From: Bacteroidales bacterium
Lineage (GTDB): Bacteria > Bacteroidota > Bacteroidia > Bacteroidales > UBA932
DNA length: 53,317 bases
Assembly: GCA_015060225.1 (NCBI GenBank)
Contig: SUYX01000013.1
Span: 1 to 53,317 of the forward strand
Direction of reading: 5' to 3'
The notes under the pieces were generated by a model. It did no database searches, was not told where the DNA came from, and saw nothing but the letters and a program-made list of their open reading frames with translations. This document shows, piece after piece, positions 35,265-43,841 of this stretch. Position 1 is the first letter of the stretch. Every line of letters starts with the position of its first letter. The position numbers were made by a program, and so were the translations under genes.

Positions 35265-36509
35265 CTATTCTACTATTGAGCCGGCTACGATATTTGCAAC
35301 CAAAGCCCTGAGTCTTGTAACACTACCCTTGTCTGCAGGGTGAACCCTATGAGCCAATAGGATTACGGCTGTCTTTGAAACAGGATCAACTATGAATGAT
35401 GTTCCAGTATAACCGGTATGGCCAAAAGTCCTTGTCTTGTGGAACAAGTTGCCCTGATTTGAGTTGTAGTCTGAATAGTTGTCCCAACCAAGTGAACGGC
35501 CAAGGTGCTCAAAACCTGCAGGAACCTGAGTCATAGTCTCTACAGTCTGTTTTCCAAGAACCTGACGGCCATTGTAGTTGCCGCCATTCATAAGGGCAGC
35601 AGCCAACACTGCCAAATCCTCTGCACAAGAGAATACACCTGCATTACCAGAGTTGCCATGGTTCATAACCCTTGCAAGAGGATCGTGTACCTCACCCAAG
35701 AAACACTCACCCTCACCGGTTTTCTCGGTAGGGGCAACTCTTGGCATAAGCTCCGGTTTGTTCTTAGGCATATATGTTGTACTTGTCATGCCAAGGACAT
35801 CAAAAATGTTCTTCTGTGCATACTCTGCCAATGTCATTCCTGTAATATTCTGTAATACATTCTGCAATGTAATGAAGTTCAAGCAGCTGTACTCGAAAGT
35901 GGTAGTAGGCACATGTTTTCTCCTCATTGTACAGATATAGCTCATAAGGCTGTCGGGATCATCCTTGCCTTTATCTTTTATTACAACCTCAGGAGAAACA
36001 TATGATGGAAGTCCGCTTGAATGTGTAAGCAGGTCAATCATTCTGATATTTATCTTCTTCCCTGTCTCAGGATCTACATATGGCTGGAAACCTGGGATAT
36101 ACATATCAACCCTGTCGGTAAGCCTGTATCCTCCGCTCTCCATAAGGTGGTTCATGCTCATTGCTGTACCAACAACTTTACTGCATGATGCCAGGTCAAA
36201 TATTACATCCTCTGTCATAGGGACAACCTCAGGATATACACTCTTGTTTCCATAAGCCTTGATGTAGGCCATCTTGCCGTTTCTTACAACTGCAAGGACT
36301 GCTCCTGGAATCTCCTTCTTCTCAATGGAAGCGTTGATAACCTCATCAACTCTTGAAAGGCGGGTCTCATCCATACCTGCCTGAGATGGTTTTACCCTCT
36401 CCAATCTTACTGTTCCCTTACCGTCAGTTGCCGCATTGGATGGTGTACATGCGCCAAATACAACCAAAGCTGCAGCACAAACTGCAAATGCTTTAAAAAA
36501 TCTTTTCAT
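35265..36509 (-). CDS. Serine beta-lactamase-like hydrolase, lipoprotein (first copy)
   Basis: About 414 residues from ATG 36509 (MKRFFKAFAVCAAALVVFGAC), which gives a good lipoprotein signal peptide with Cys after FGA; the frame upstream to 36662 lacks coding character. The beta-lactamase/transpeptidase-like domain (PF00144 type) has SxxK in DLASCSKVVG, a Tyr motif in FEYSCLNF and HTG in FGHTGYTG in the KTG position. Such proteins are esterases, D-aminopeptidases or peptidoglycan hydrolases more often than resistance enzymes. It is predicted to be anchored in an envelope membrane. A second family member lies at 43842-45014. Confidence 0.9.
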   Translation of the reverse strand: MKRFFKAFAVCAAALVVFGACTPSNAATDGKGTVRLERVKPSQAGMDETRLSRVDEVINASIEKKEIPGAVLAVVRNGKMAYIKAYGNKSVYPEVVPMTEDVIFDLASCSKVVGTAMSMNHLMESGGYRLTDRVDMYIPGFQPYVDPETGKKINIRMIDLLTHSSGLPSYVSPEVVIKDKGKDDPDSLMSYICTMRRKHVPTTTFEYSCLNFITLQNVLQNITGMTLAEYAQKNIFDVLGMTSTTYMPKNKPELMPRVAPTEKTGEGECFLGEVHDPLARVMNHGNSGNAGVFSCAEDLAVLAAALMNGGNYNGRQVLGKQTVETMTQVPAGFEHLGRSLGWDNYSDYNSNQGNLFHKTRTFGHTGYTGTSFIVDPVSKTAVILLAHRVHPADKGSVTRLRALVANIVAGSIVE

Positions 36510-36568
36510 ATTGCAATAGTTTAATAAGTTTCTTTGAGTTGCTAAGTTAGAAAAAAAACTCCAATCAA

Positions 36569-37624
36569 TTATAAAGAAGCAAAGAAAGTAACAAGAAAAG
36601 GGACTGAGAAATCCACTACCACACCATGAAATATTGAAATGAAAGCCAACTCCTTGCCACATACAGATACAATTACCGGTAATGTTGAATCCATTGAGGT
36701 TGCCCCTCCTGTTGAAATAGGTGCCAATATGCCGAACACCCTACAGATAACAGGGGCAAACAGCAATGTCATCACCTCCCGCATTATATTTGCCATAAGG
36801 GCTATAGTACCCAGCTGGGCTGCAGCTACAACACCTATGGAAGCCTCCTTAATCTGCGTAATGAGTACAGAAGAAAGGGAATAATACCCGAAACCTGCCC
36901 CAACTGCCATGCAGTCCTCCATTTCTATCCCTTTGAGTACCAGGCCTGCCACCGGAACAAAAAGCAAAGTCCCAACTATTGTACCCAAAGGCAGCAGAAG
37001 AAGTTTTGGCCTTATACCTGCAAGTATCTCCTTGAGTCTCTTGTCGCTTCCGATACTTATACCCACTTGTATCATAAGGAGATACAGCACATACATGGAT
37101 AAATCACCATTGGTAAGCATTTGAGGCATAATTCCAAACCATCCGCACACACACCCTGCAGCAAAAAAGGCTACCACAATAAAACCACCCATAAACTGGA
37201 AAAACATATCTCGCGAATGCGGAGCAGCCTGTGCCTGTACATGTACCGGTGCTGGTGCCTGTTCCTGCGCCTGTGCCTGAGTCTGCGCCTCTGCCTTTTC
37301 CTCTGCCTGTGCCACAGATTCCGCGTTCTCACCTTCAGCGGAGGCAATTGGCAAACCACCTTTACTGAATACAAACCTGTAAACTATCCACGCAAAACAA
37401 CAACTCCCCAATACTCCCGACAAAGATATTGCCAGAGCCTTCAACCCCAAGGTATCCAGATTTGCAACCACCTGCTCATTTGCACCAACCTGAAGGCCAA
37501 AAAAGAAAAGCAGCAGCCATATAGTGTATGAAATACCCTTATACAGCCACTCCACCCACCACTGCCTGCGGAGCAAATACCCCATAGCAATACCGCTGAA
37601 TGTAATGAACAGAACCTTGAACAT
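36569..37624 (-). CDS. lysO: LysO-family lysine exporter with low-complexity insert
   Basis: 351 residues, about eight membrane helices. IWLLLFFFGLQVGANEQVV opens the first LysO half; the second has MIQVGISIGSDKRLKEIL, GAGFGYYSLSSVLI and the diagnostic GGATSMDSTLPVI. LysO exports lysine and toxic analogues across the inner membrane. Between the halves (about residues 93-136), in a predicted cytoplasmic loop, is a Glu/Ala/Gln/Pro-rich run (AEAQTQAQAQEQAPAPVHVQ) encoded by imperfect six-base repeats. That insert is not a usual part of the family. The gene precedes the serine hydrolase by 59 bases on the same strand. Confidence 0.88.
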   Translation of the reverse strand: MFKVLFITFSGIAMGYLLRRQWWVEWLYKGISYTIWLLLFFFGLQVGANEQVVANLDTLGLKALAISLSGVLGSCCFAWIVYRFVFSKGGLPIASAEGENAESVAQAEEKAEAQTQAQAQEQAPAPVHVQAQAAPHSRDMFFQFMGGFIVVAFFAAGCVCGWFGIMPQMLTNGDLSMYVLYLLMIQVGISIGSDKRLKEILAGIRPKLLLLPLGTIVGTLLFVPVAGLVLKGIEMEDCMAVGAGFGYYSLSSVLITQIKEASIGVVAAAQLGTIALMANIMREVMTLLFAPVICRVFGILAPISTGGATSMDSTLPVIVSVCGKELAFISIFHGVVVDFSVPFLVTFFASL

Positions 37625-37643
37625 AACAAAGATTTTTTCCCGA

Positions 37644-37674
37644 CAAAAATACTACAAACCCCCAAATACACAAA
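37644..37674 (-). promoter_or_regulatory. Promoter of lysO
   Basis: The minus strand reads TTTG (37674-37671), 19 bases, TATTTTTG (37651-37644), an exact Bacteroidota promoter. The word TGTCGGGA overlaps the likely transcription start, giving a leader of only about 15 bases. Confidence 0.8.
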
Positions 37675-37685
37675 ATGCCCTTGCT

Positions 37686-37945
37686 GTCCACGCAGAGAGG
37701 GTATTTTGTGGACACAACCTTCCCCAAAATGGCATTTGTCCACGCAGAGAGGGTATTTTGTGGACACAACCTTCCCCAGAATAGCATTTGTCCACGCAGA
37801 GAGGGTATTTTGTGGACACAACATACCCCAAAATGGCATTTGTCCACGCAGAGGGGGCTTTTTGTGGACACAACATACCCCAAAATGGCATTTGTCCACG
37901 CAGAGGGGGCATGGTGTGGATGCAATGTGCTATCGGGAAGATTGG
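37686..37945. repeat. 52-base tandem repeat array, four full copies and a partial fifth
   Basis: Copies start at 37686, 37738, 37790, 37842 and 37894, exactly 52 bases apart. Each holds GTCCAC, 16 bases, GTGGAC, so every unit can form a small hairpin, followed by ACAACnTnCCCCAnAATnGC. Copies differ by a few substitutions; the fifth diverges after the first half. Units are tandem without unique spacers, so it is not a CRISPR array. The rest of the spacer to 38030 is G-rich (GGGAAGGGAGCC and like words) without a gene. Same-type GTCCAC/GTGGAC modules recur near 50000-52000. Confidence 0.95.
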
Positions 37946-38030
37946 GGAGGAAGGTAACGGATGGAAAGGGAACCGTGGGAAGGGAGCCATGGGAAGGGAA
38001 CGGGTGAGATGGGAGCAGTGAGCAATAAAA

Positions 38031-38057
38031 AAGAGGAACCGCACCGCAGTTCCTCTT
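38031..38057. terminator. Terminator of the ribosomal protein operon
   Basis: AAGAGGAAC (38031-38039) pairs with GTTCCTCTT (38049-38057) over a 9-base loop, with an A-run before and a T-run after. It lies about 23 bases beyond the rpsC stop and marks a true operon end. Confidence 0.88.
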
Positions 38058-38079
38058 TTTCTATATGGGGTAATTCAAA

Positions 38080-38841
38080 TTACTCCTGAGTTTTTTTAGC
38101 ACGTGGCTTGCCACCTTTGCGGTTATCCCTTCTGCCTCTGTTGCCGCCTCTGTTGCCCTGATTGTTCTGAGCACCAGCATTGGTATTAACACCTGCATTA
38201 GGAGTAAGATCTCTCTTACCGTAAACCTCACCGTTGCAAACCCATACTTTGATACCAAGAACACCTACTTTAGTGTGAGCCTCAGCCAAAGCGTAGTCAA
38301 TATCAGCACGGAATGTGTGAAGTGGAGTTCTACCCTCTTTGTAAAGCTCTGAACGTGCCATCTCAGCACCACCCAAACGGCCGCTGATAAGCACTTTGAT
38401 ACCCTCAGCACCCATTCTCATGGTAGTAGCGATAGCCATTTTGATAGCTCTACGGTATGAAACTCTACCCTCTACCTGTCTTGCAATGTTGTTTGCAATG
38501 ATATTTGCATCAACCTCTGGACGTTTTACCTCAAAGATGTTGATCTGAACCTCTTTGTTGGAGATCTTCTTCAACTCCTCTTTAAGCTTGTCAACCTCCT
38601 GACCGCCTTTACCGATAATAACACCAGGTCTTGCAGTGTGGATAGTAACAGTGATTAGTTTAAGTGTTCTCTCAATAACGATTTTTGAAAGACTTGCCTT
38701 AGCAAGACGTGCGTTAAGATACTCACGGATTTTTGTATCCTCAAGAATCTTTGCAGCGTAGTCTTTTCCGCCGTACCAGTTAGAGTCCCAGCCACGGATA
38801 ACACCAAGTCTATTGCTTATTGGATTAGTTTTCTGTCCCAT
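38080..38841 (-). CDS. rpsC: 30S ribosomal protein S3
   Basis: 253 residues. [20 protein letters not shown], the KH domain with [20 protein letters not shown], and [20 protein letters not shown] with TLRADIDYA-type [12 protein letters not shown] are S3 hallmarks. The last 45 residues are an Asn/Gly/Arg-rich tail ([20 protein letters not shown]). It is last in this operon; a terminator follows, whereas rplP normally continues the S10 operon. Confidence 0.97.
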   Translation of the reverse strand: MGQKTNPISNRLGVIRGWDSNWYGGKDYAAKILEDTKIREYLNARLAKASLSKIVIERTLKLITVTIHTARPGVIIGKGGQEVDKLKEELKKISNKEVQINIFEVKRPEVDANIIANNIARQVEGRVSYRRAIKMAIATTMRMGAEGIKVLISGRLGGAEMARSELYKEGRTPLHTFRADIDYALAEAHTKVGVLGIKVWVCNGEVYGKRDLTPNAGVNTNAGAQNNQGNRGGNRGRRDNRKGGKPRAKKTQE

Positions 38842-38843
38842 GA

Positions 38844-39263
38844 TTATTTCTCCTCTGATTTAACGGCTTTTTTATCCAAAATGATAGTAACGTGGTTAGA
38901 ACGTTTTCTGATTCTTGCAGCTCTACCCTGAGGTGCAGTTCTGATTCTCTTAAGAGAACGGCCCTGGCCAACCATAATGGTAGAAACAATTACGTTACCG
39001 TTTTCCAACTCTTTTTTATCTGCCTCGTTCTTAGCCTCCCAGTTTGCAATTGCAGAACGTAGAAGAGTCTCAAGACGAACTGAAGCCTCTTTCTTTGAAT
39101 ATTTAAGAATATCCAAAGCACGGTTAACCTCAACACCTCTGATAATATCCGCTACAAGGCGCATTTTACGGGGAGAGGTAGGAACATCATTCAGCTTAGC
39201 TATAGCTGTGTGTTTTTTTATCTCTTTCTGCCTTTCGGCCATTAATTTTTTACGAGCTCCCAT
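38844..39263 (-). CDS. rplV: 50S ribosomal protein L22
   Basis: 139 residues. [36 protein letters not shown] and the extended loop [20 protein letters not shown] that lines the exit tunnel identify L22. It ends two bases before rpsC. Confidence 0.97.
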   Translation of the reverse strand: MGARKKLMAERQKEIKKHTAIAKLNDVPTSPRKMRLVADIIRGVEVNRALDILKYSKKEASVRLETLLRSAIANWEAKNEADKKELENGNVIVSTIMVGQGRSLKRIRTAPQGRAARIRKRSNHVTIILDKKAVKSEEK

Positions 39264-39289
39264 TTTACTGTAATCTGTGTTTCATTATA

Positions 39290-39556
39290 CTATTTACGAT
39301 TACCAGAGTGACCTTTGAAGGTTCTTGTAGGAGCAAACTCTCCGAGTTTGTGACCTACCATATTCTCAGTTACATATACCGGAATAAACTTGTTTCCGTT
39401 ATGAACAGCGATAGTATGACCAACAAAATCTGGCGAAATCATACTGGCTCTAGACCAGGTTTTCACTACATCTTTCTTGCCTGACTCATTCATGGCAAGA
39501 ACTCTTTTCTCTAGGCTAGCCTCAATATAAGGACCTTTTTTAATCGAACGACTCAT
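39290..39556 (-). CDS. rpsS: 30S ribosomal protein S19
   Basis: 88 residues, full length. [40 protein letters not shown] and [15 protein letters not shown] are diagnostic. It lies between rplB and rplV as in the canonical order. Confidence 0.97.
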   Translation of the reverse strand: MSRSIKKGPYIEASLEKRVLAMNESGKKDVVKTWSRASMISPDFVGHTIAVHNGNKFIPVYVTENMVGHKLGEFAPTRTFKGHSGNRK

Positions 39557-39579
39557 AATACTCTATTCAGTTTAATCCG

Positions 39580-40404
39580 TTATTTCTTTCTACCTTCAAT
39601 GATAAACTTCTTAGTAGTCTTCTTAGGGTTTCTAGTCTTGTAACCCTTAGCTGGCAAGCCTTTTCTTGAACGAGGGTGACCTCCTGAAGCACGGCCTTCA
39701 CCACCACCCATAGGGTGATCAACCGGGTTCATTACAACACCTCTCACGCGAGGTCTGCGGCCCAACCAACGTTTACGACCAGCTTTACCATGTGACTCCA
39801 AGTTGTGGTCTGCATTTGACACAACACCTACAGTTGCACGGCAAGTAACCAATACCATTCTGGTCTCACCTGAAGGCAATCTTAGAATAGCGTGGTTGCC
39901 CTCGCGAGCAGTAAGCTGAGCATAGCATCCTGCTGAACGTGCCATAGCAGCACCCTGACCAGGAACCAACTCGATGTTGTGGACAAATGTTCCTAACGGA
40001 ATCTCTGACAAGAATAGAGTGTTACCTACCTCTGGAGCAACACCTGCACCTGAAGCAATAACCTGACCTACCTGAATGCCCTTAGGAGCAATGATGTAGC
40101 GTTTCTCGCCATCTGCGTAAACCACCAATGCAATTCTTGCACTGCGGTTTGGATCATACTCAATAGTTTTAACTGTAGCGGTATAGTTATCCTTGTTTCT
40201 TAGGAAATCAATGATACGGTACATTTTCTTGTGACCGCCACCAATGTAGCGCATAGTCATTTTACCTGAGTTGTTTCTACCACCAGTTCTTTTTAGTGGA
40301 GCCAACAAAGATTTCTCAGGTACTGAACATGTAATCTCGTCAAATGCGCTGATTACTTTATTTCTTTGACCGGGAGTAACCGGTTTAAATTTACGTACTG
40401 CCAT
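39580..40404 (-). CDS. rplB: 50S ribosomal protein L2
   Basis: 274 residues. [33 protein letters not shown]-type [33 protein letters not shown] and the peptidyl-transferase-near loop [20 protein letters not shown] are all present. It ends in a basic [14 protein letters not shown] tail. Confidence 0.98.
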   Translation of the reverse strand: MAVRKFKPVTPGQRNKVISAFDEITCSVPEKSLLAPLKRTGGRNNSGKMTMRYIGGGHKKMYRIIDFLRNKDNYTATVKTIEYDPNRSARIALVVYADGEKRYIIAPKGIQVGQVIASGAGVAPEVGNTLFLSEIPLGTFVHNIELVPGQGAAMARSAGCYAQLTAREGNHAILRLPSGETRMVLVTCRATVGVVSNADHNLESHGKAGRKRWLGRRPRVRGVVMNPVDHPMGGGEGRASGGHPRSRKGLPAKGYKTRNPKKTTKKFIIEGRKK

Positions 40405-40407
40405 CTC

Positions 40408-40698
40408 TTAAATGTTGCTGTAGAAATCAATCTTATCTTCACCGGCCAAAGTTACATACGCTTTCTTGAAGTGGTTTGCACGGCCTGACAATAAACCCGC
40501 TTTAGTGTAGCGGCTCTTCTTTTTTCCGTGGTAGTTAACGGTATTTACATCTTTAACGTTAACACCATACAATTGCTCAATCGCAGCTTTGATCTCCAAC
40601 TTGTTAGCTGAACGATCAACTACAAAACCGTAACGATTCAATTTTTCGCCCTGAATCGTCATCTTCTCTGTTACTAAAGGCTTAATTAAAATTCCCAT
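40408..40698 (-). CDS. rplW: 50S ribosomal protein L23
   Basis: 96 residues. LIKPLVTEKMTIQGEKLNRY and EIKAAIEQLYGVNVKDVNTV mark L23, which docks trigger factor and SRP at the tunnel exit. Four bases separate it from rplB. Confidence 0.96.
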   Translation of the reverse strand: MGILIKPLVTEKMTIQGEKLNRYGFVVDRSANKLEIKAAIEQLYGVNVKDVNTVNYHGKKKSRYTKAGLLSGRANHFKKAYVTLAGEDKIDFYSNI

Positions 40699-40712
40699 CG
40701 TTTTCCGGTTTT

Positions 40713-41348
40713 TTAGCGTCCATACTCAGTATAAAGAGCGTCCTGTGTACCGTCTACGAATACAACGCTGTATGCATTCATGATGTCATAAGTGTTGATC
40801 TCGTTTACATTTACAACTTTAACGTTCTCCAAGTTACGTGACGACAAGTAAATATTATTTGAATTCTCAGGAAGCACAAAAAGAACTCTTCTGCTGTTAG
40901 CTTTGATGTTGTTCAAAATGCTGATGAACTCTTTTGTTTTAGGTGCCTCCATAGCAAATGGCTCAACTACTGTGATTACGTTCTCTTTAGCTTTGTATGA
41001 CAATGCAGAGAAACGTGCAAGCTGTTTAAGCTTCTTGTTAAGTTTAAAACCATAGCTTCTTGGCTGTGGACCGAATACTCTACCACCACCTACGAATGTT
41101 GGTGATTTGATGCTGCCGTGACGTGCACCGCCAGAACCTTTCTGTCTTACGATCTTCTTGGTACTGTAAGCAACCTCCCACCTCTCTTTACTCTTGTGTG
41201 TACCCTGACGCTGGTTTGCAAGGTATTGCTTAACGTCCAGGTAAATTGCATGATCGTTTGGCTCCAAACCAAACACTGCCTCGTTCAAAGTCACTTTCTT
41301 TCCTGACTCTGTTCCGTCAATTTTCAATACTGCTAATTCCATAGACAT
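40713..41348 (-). CDS. rplD: 50S ribosomal protein L4
   Basis: 211 residues. The globular domain surrounds a long loop, YSTKKIVRQKGSGGARHGSI then PTFVGGGRVFGPQPRSYGFK, typical of L4. In Escherichia coli L4 also regulates the S10 operon through the leader RNA; a folded leader precedes rplC here. Its start overlaps the rplC stop. Confidence 0.96.
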   Translation of the reverse strand: MSMELAVLKIDGTESGKKVTLNEAVFGLEPNDHAIYLDVKQYLANQRQGTHKSKERWEVAYSTKKIVRQKGSGGARHGSIKSPTFVGGGRVFGPQPRSYGFKLNKKLKQLARFSALSYKAKENVITVVEPFAMEAPKTKEFISILNNIKANSRRVLFVLPENSNNIYLSSRNLENVKVVNVNEINTYDIMNAYSVVFVDGTQDALYTEYGR

Positions 41349-41977
41349 TACTCCTCCACAATTACATAAGAACCTTTAGCTCCTGGGATAGAACCTTTAA
41401 CCAATAGAAGGTTATTTTCAGGAATTACTTTGATAACTTTAAGGTTCAAGATTTTTACTCTGTCACCACCTGTGCGACCTGCCATTCTCATACCTTTGAA
41501 TACTCTTGAAGGCCATGAAGATGCACCTAGAGATCCTGGTGCACGAAGTCTGTTGTGCTGACCGTGGGTCTGACCGCCTACACCGGCAAAGCCGTGGCGT
41601 TTTACTACACCCTGGAAACCTTTACCCTTAGAGATACCTGTTACATCTACCCATGTATCCTCTCCGTCAACGAAAAGGTCTGCCACGGTTAGGGTATCAC
41701 CTAGCTGCAACTCTTTGCCGAAGTCATTCTCAAACTCAACAAGTTTGCGTTTAGGAGTGGTATTTGCCTTTTTAAAGTGACCCATAAGTGGGGCGCTGGT
41801 GTGTTTTTCTTTTTTCTCGTCATAGGCAAGCTGTACAGCGGCATAACCATCTGTTTCTTCTGTACGAATCTGCGTAACAACACACGGACCAGCCTCAATA
41901 ACGGTGCAAGGGATATTTCTACCCTCTGCATCGAAAACGGAAGTCATTCCGATTTTTTTTCCAATTAATCCAGACAT
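41348..41977 (-). CDS. rplC: 50S ribosomal protein L3
   Basis: 209 residues. [40 protein letters not shown] and [20 protein letters not shown] are diagnostic. It is first in this operon: rpsJ, its usual predecessor, is absent, and a promoter with leader lies directly upstream. Confidence 0.97.
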   Translation of the reverse strand: MSGLIGKKIGMTSVFDAEGRNIPCTVIEAGPCVVTQIRTEETDGYAAVQLAYDEKKEKHTSAPLMGHFKKANTTPKRKLVEFENDFGKELQLGDTLTVADLFVDGEDTWVDVTGISKGKGFQGVVKRHGFAGVGGQTHGQHNRLRAPGSLGASSWPSRVFKGMRMAGRTGGDRVKILNLKVIKVIPENNLLLVKGSIPGAKGSYVIVEE

Positions 41978-42008
41978 TGGTTTTAATCAGTTGTTTAGTT
42001 TAACATAA

Positions 42009-42073
42009 GCTGCATTGCCAGCGATTTTTTCAGTTTTGCCCCAAGGCCGCTTCTCAGCGCTGAGATTCAACTG
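42009..42073 (-). ncRNA. Folded leader of the rplC operon
   Basis: Between the promoter and rplC the RNA can form CAGTT/AACTG (42073-42069 with 42035-42031) closing over a perfect 12-base palindrome CTCAGCGCTGAG (42053-42064), and then GCTG/CAGC (42022-42019 with 42012-42009). No T-run follows. The leader is about 120 bases, long for this genome, and could be the target of feedback by a ribosomal protein such as L4. Role is inferred. Confidence 0.45.
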
Positions 42074-42104
42074 GTTACAACTCCTCGCATACTTTGCGGG
42101 GCTG

Positions 42105-42135
42105 CAAATATACAACTAATTCCCAAATTGGCAAA
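42105..42135 (-). promoter_or_regulatory. Promoter of the rplC-rpsC operon
   Basis: The minus strand reads TTTG (42135-42132), 19 bases, TATATTTG (42112-42105), an exact consensus promoter. Confidence 0.88.
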
Positions 42136-42262
42136 AAAAATTGAATTATAACTCACTCTTTTCAAACTACATATACTTTTAAATACCCATTTTGCGCCCA
42201 TCTTATGCAGTTGCAGGAAGGTTTTTTGGGAAAAAACTTCGGGGAAAAAGATACCTTTTTTA

Positions 42263-42270
42263 TATATTTG
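42263..42270 (+). promoter_or_regulatory. Probable -7 promoter element of the PurF-like gene
   Basis: TATATTTG, a TAnnTTTG match 28 bases before the ATG. The -33 region is poor; TTTG at 42225-42228 is too far away. Confidence 0.55.
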
Positions 42271-42298
42271 CATCTCTAATGAAATAAAACAAGCGCTT

Positions 42299-43720
42299 AT
42301 GTCTGGATTTTTTGGCTGCGTATCCCGCAATGAATGTGTAAATGAAGTTTTCTACGGAACTGACTACCACTCACATCTTGGAACCAAACGTGCCGGAATG
42401 GCATTCTATACCGGCAAGAAATTTGTCCGTTCAATCCACTCTCTGGAGAATGGATACTTCAGGAACAAATTTGAGGATGAGCTCCCTAAGTTCGGTGAAT
42501 CCAATATGGGTATTGGAGTAATATCCGACAGCGAATCTCAACCTATAACAATAACATCACATCTTGGGAGATATGCGGTTGTAACTGTTGCCAGAATAGA
42601 CAACATAGAGGAACTAACCCAGGAACTTCTGAAGGAAAGACACCACTTTGCAGAGCTGTCTGACTCTACCATAAATGCAACTGAACTGGTTGCCATACTT
42701 ATAGGGTTGGGCAACACTCTGAAAGAGGGAATAGAACTGGTACAGCAGAAGATAAAAGGCTCTTGTTCAATGCTCGTACTCACAGACCATGCAATATATG
42801 CTGCAAGAGACAAGTTTGGACGCACACCTATAGTAATAGGCAAAAACGATAAAGGCTACGTGTGTGCAAGTGAAAGTTCGAGTTTCGACAACCTTGGCTA
42901 TTCACATGTAAGGGATCTTGGCCCTGGAGAGATTGTGCAGATAACCGCAGATGGGATAAGGGTAGTAACTCCTCCTCAGGAGAGGATGCAGATGTGTTCG
43001 TTCCTGTGGGTTTACTACGGCTATCCAAGTGCCAACTACGAAGGAATAAATGTAGAGGACTCCAGATACCGCAGCGGTGCGGCCATGGCCCGCCGAGACA
43101 AAGATGTTGAGGCAGACTTTGCTGCAGGCATCCCGGATTCAGGCGTAGGGCATGCAGTAGGCTATTCCAACGAAAAGGGAATTCCATACAAGAGGCCTTT
43201 TGTAAAATACACCCCAACCTGGCCGCGCAGTTTCATGCCGCAGAACCAGAAGATGAGGGACCTTGTGGCAAAGATGAAACTCCTTCCAAACGAGCAGTTC
43301 ACCAGAGACCAGAGAATTGTCTTTATGGATGACAGTATAGTAAGGGGTACACAATTAAAGGATAATGTGGTGAAACTTCTGGATTCGGGAGTTAAGGAGA
43401 TACATATGAGGATAGCATGCCCACCGCTTGTATTCCCATGTCCTTTCCTCAATTTCTCAACATCCCGCAGTTCATTTGACCTGTATGCAAGAAGGATCAT
43501 CAGAGACCTTGAGGGTACCGAGAACATTCCGGAAGAGGTCCTTCAGGAGTATGTTAATCCCGACAGCAAAAAACACGCAGAAATGGTTGACACCATGCGC
43601 AAACACCTGCAACTGACAAGCCTTAAGTTCCAGAGGCTGGATGACCTTGTAGATGCCATAGGATTGCCAAAATGCAAACTCTGTACCCATTGCTGGGACA
43701 ACAGCAGTTATATGGAATAG
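42299..43720 (+). CDS. PurF-like amidophosphoribosyltransferase homolog with Ser in place of the glutaminase Cys
   Basis: 473 residues. The N-terminal half has the glutaminase fold (NSHLG-type YHSHLGTKRAGMAFYTG, DKFGRTPIVIG, ESSSF). The C-terminal half is a phosphoribosyltransferase with GIPDSGVGHAVGYS and the PRPP loop RIVFMDDSIVRGTQLKDN. C-terminal cysteines CKLCTHCWD resemble the iron-sulfur ligand region of PurF. In ordinary PurF the protein begins MCG with Cys as nucleophile; here it begins MSGFFG, so glutamine hydrolysis should be lost. Related Bacteroidales paralogs beginning MGGFFG are known. It may use free ammonia or serve another role. It is transcribed alone and ends at a terminator. 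Confidence 0.85.
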   Translation: MSGFFGCVSRNECVNEVFYGTDYHSHLGTKRAGMAFYTGKKFVRSIHSLENGYFRNKFEDELPKFGESNMGIGVISDSESQPITITSHLGRYAVVTVARIDNIEELTQELLKERHHFAELSDSTINATELVAILIGLGNTLKEGIELVQQKIKGSCSMLVLTDHAIYAARDKFGRTPIVIGKNDKGYVCASESSSFDNLGYSHVRDLGPGEIVQITADGIRVVTPPQERMQMCSFLWVYYGYPSANYEGINVEDSRYRSGAAMARRDKDVEADFAAGIPDSGVGHAVGYSNEKGIPYKRPFVKYTPTWPRSFMPQNQKMRDLVAKMKLLPNEQFTRDQRIVFMDDSIVRGTQLKDNVVKLLDSGVKEIHMRIACPPLVFPCPFLNFSTSRSSFDLYARRIIRDLEGTENIPEEVLQEYVNPDSKKHAEMVDTMRKHLQLTSLKFQRLDDLVDAIGLPKCKLCTHCWDNSSYME

Positions 43721-43784
43721 CCGCAAACATTTGCGGAATGCATCATAAAGCAGAAATAAAATAAGATGATACAAGGATAAATGA

Positions 43785-43823
43785 AGAGAGGGTAACCCTT
43801 TGGGCCACCCTCTCTCTTCTTTT
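43785..43823 (+). terminator. Terminator after the PurF-like gene
   Basis: AGAGAGGGT (43785-43793) pairs with ACCCTCTCT (43807-43815), with inner CCC/GGG, followed by TTCTTTT. It stands between two convergent genes. Confidence 0.85.
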
Positions 43824-43841
43824 GTCACAAACCTCAACAGG

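Noticed and set aside
36510-36662. N-terminal extension of the first serine hydrolase
   Set aside because: It would bury the lipoprotein signal peptide that starts at 36509.
37686-37945. Possible CRISPR array
   Set aside because: The units are head-to-tail copies of 52 bases without unique spacers, and no cas genes are nearby.
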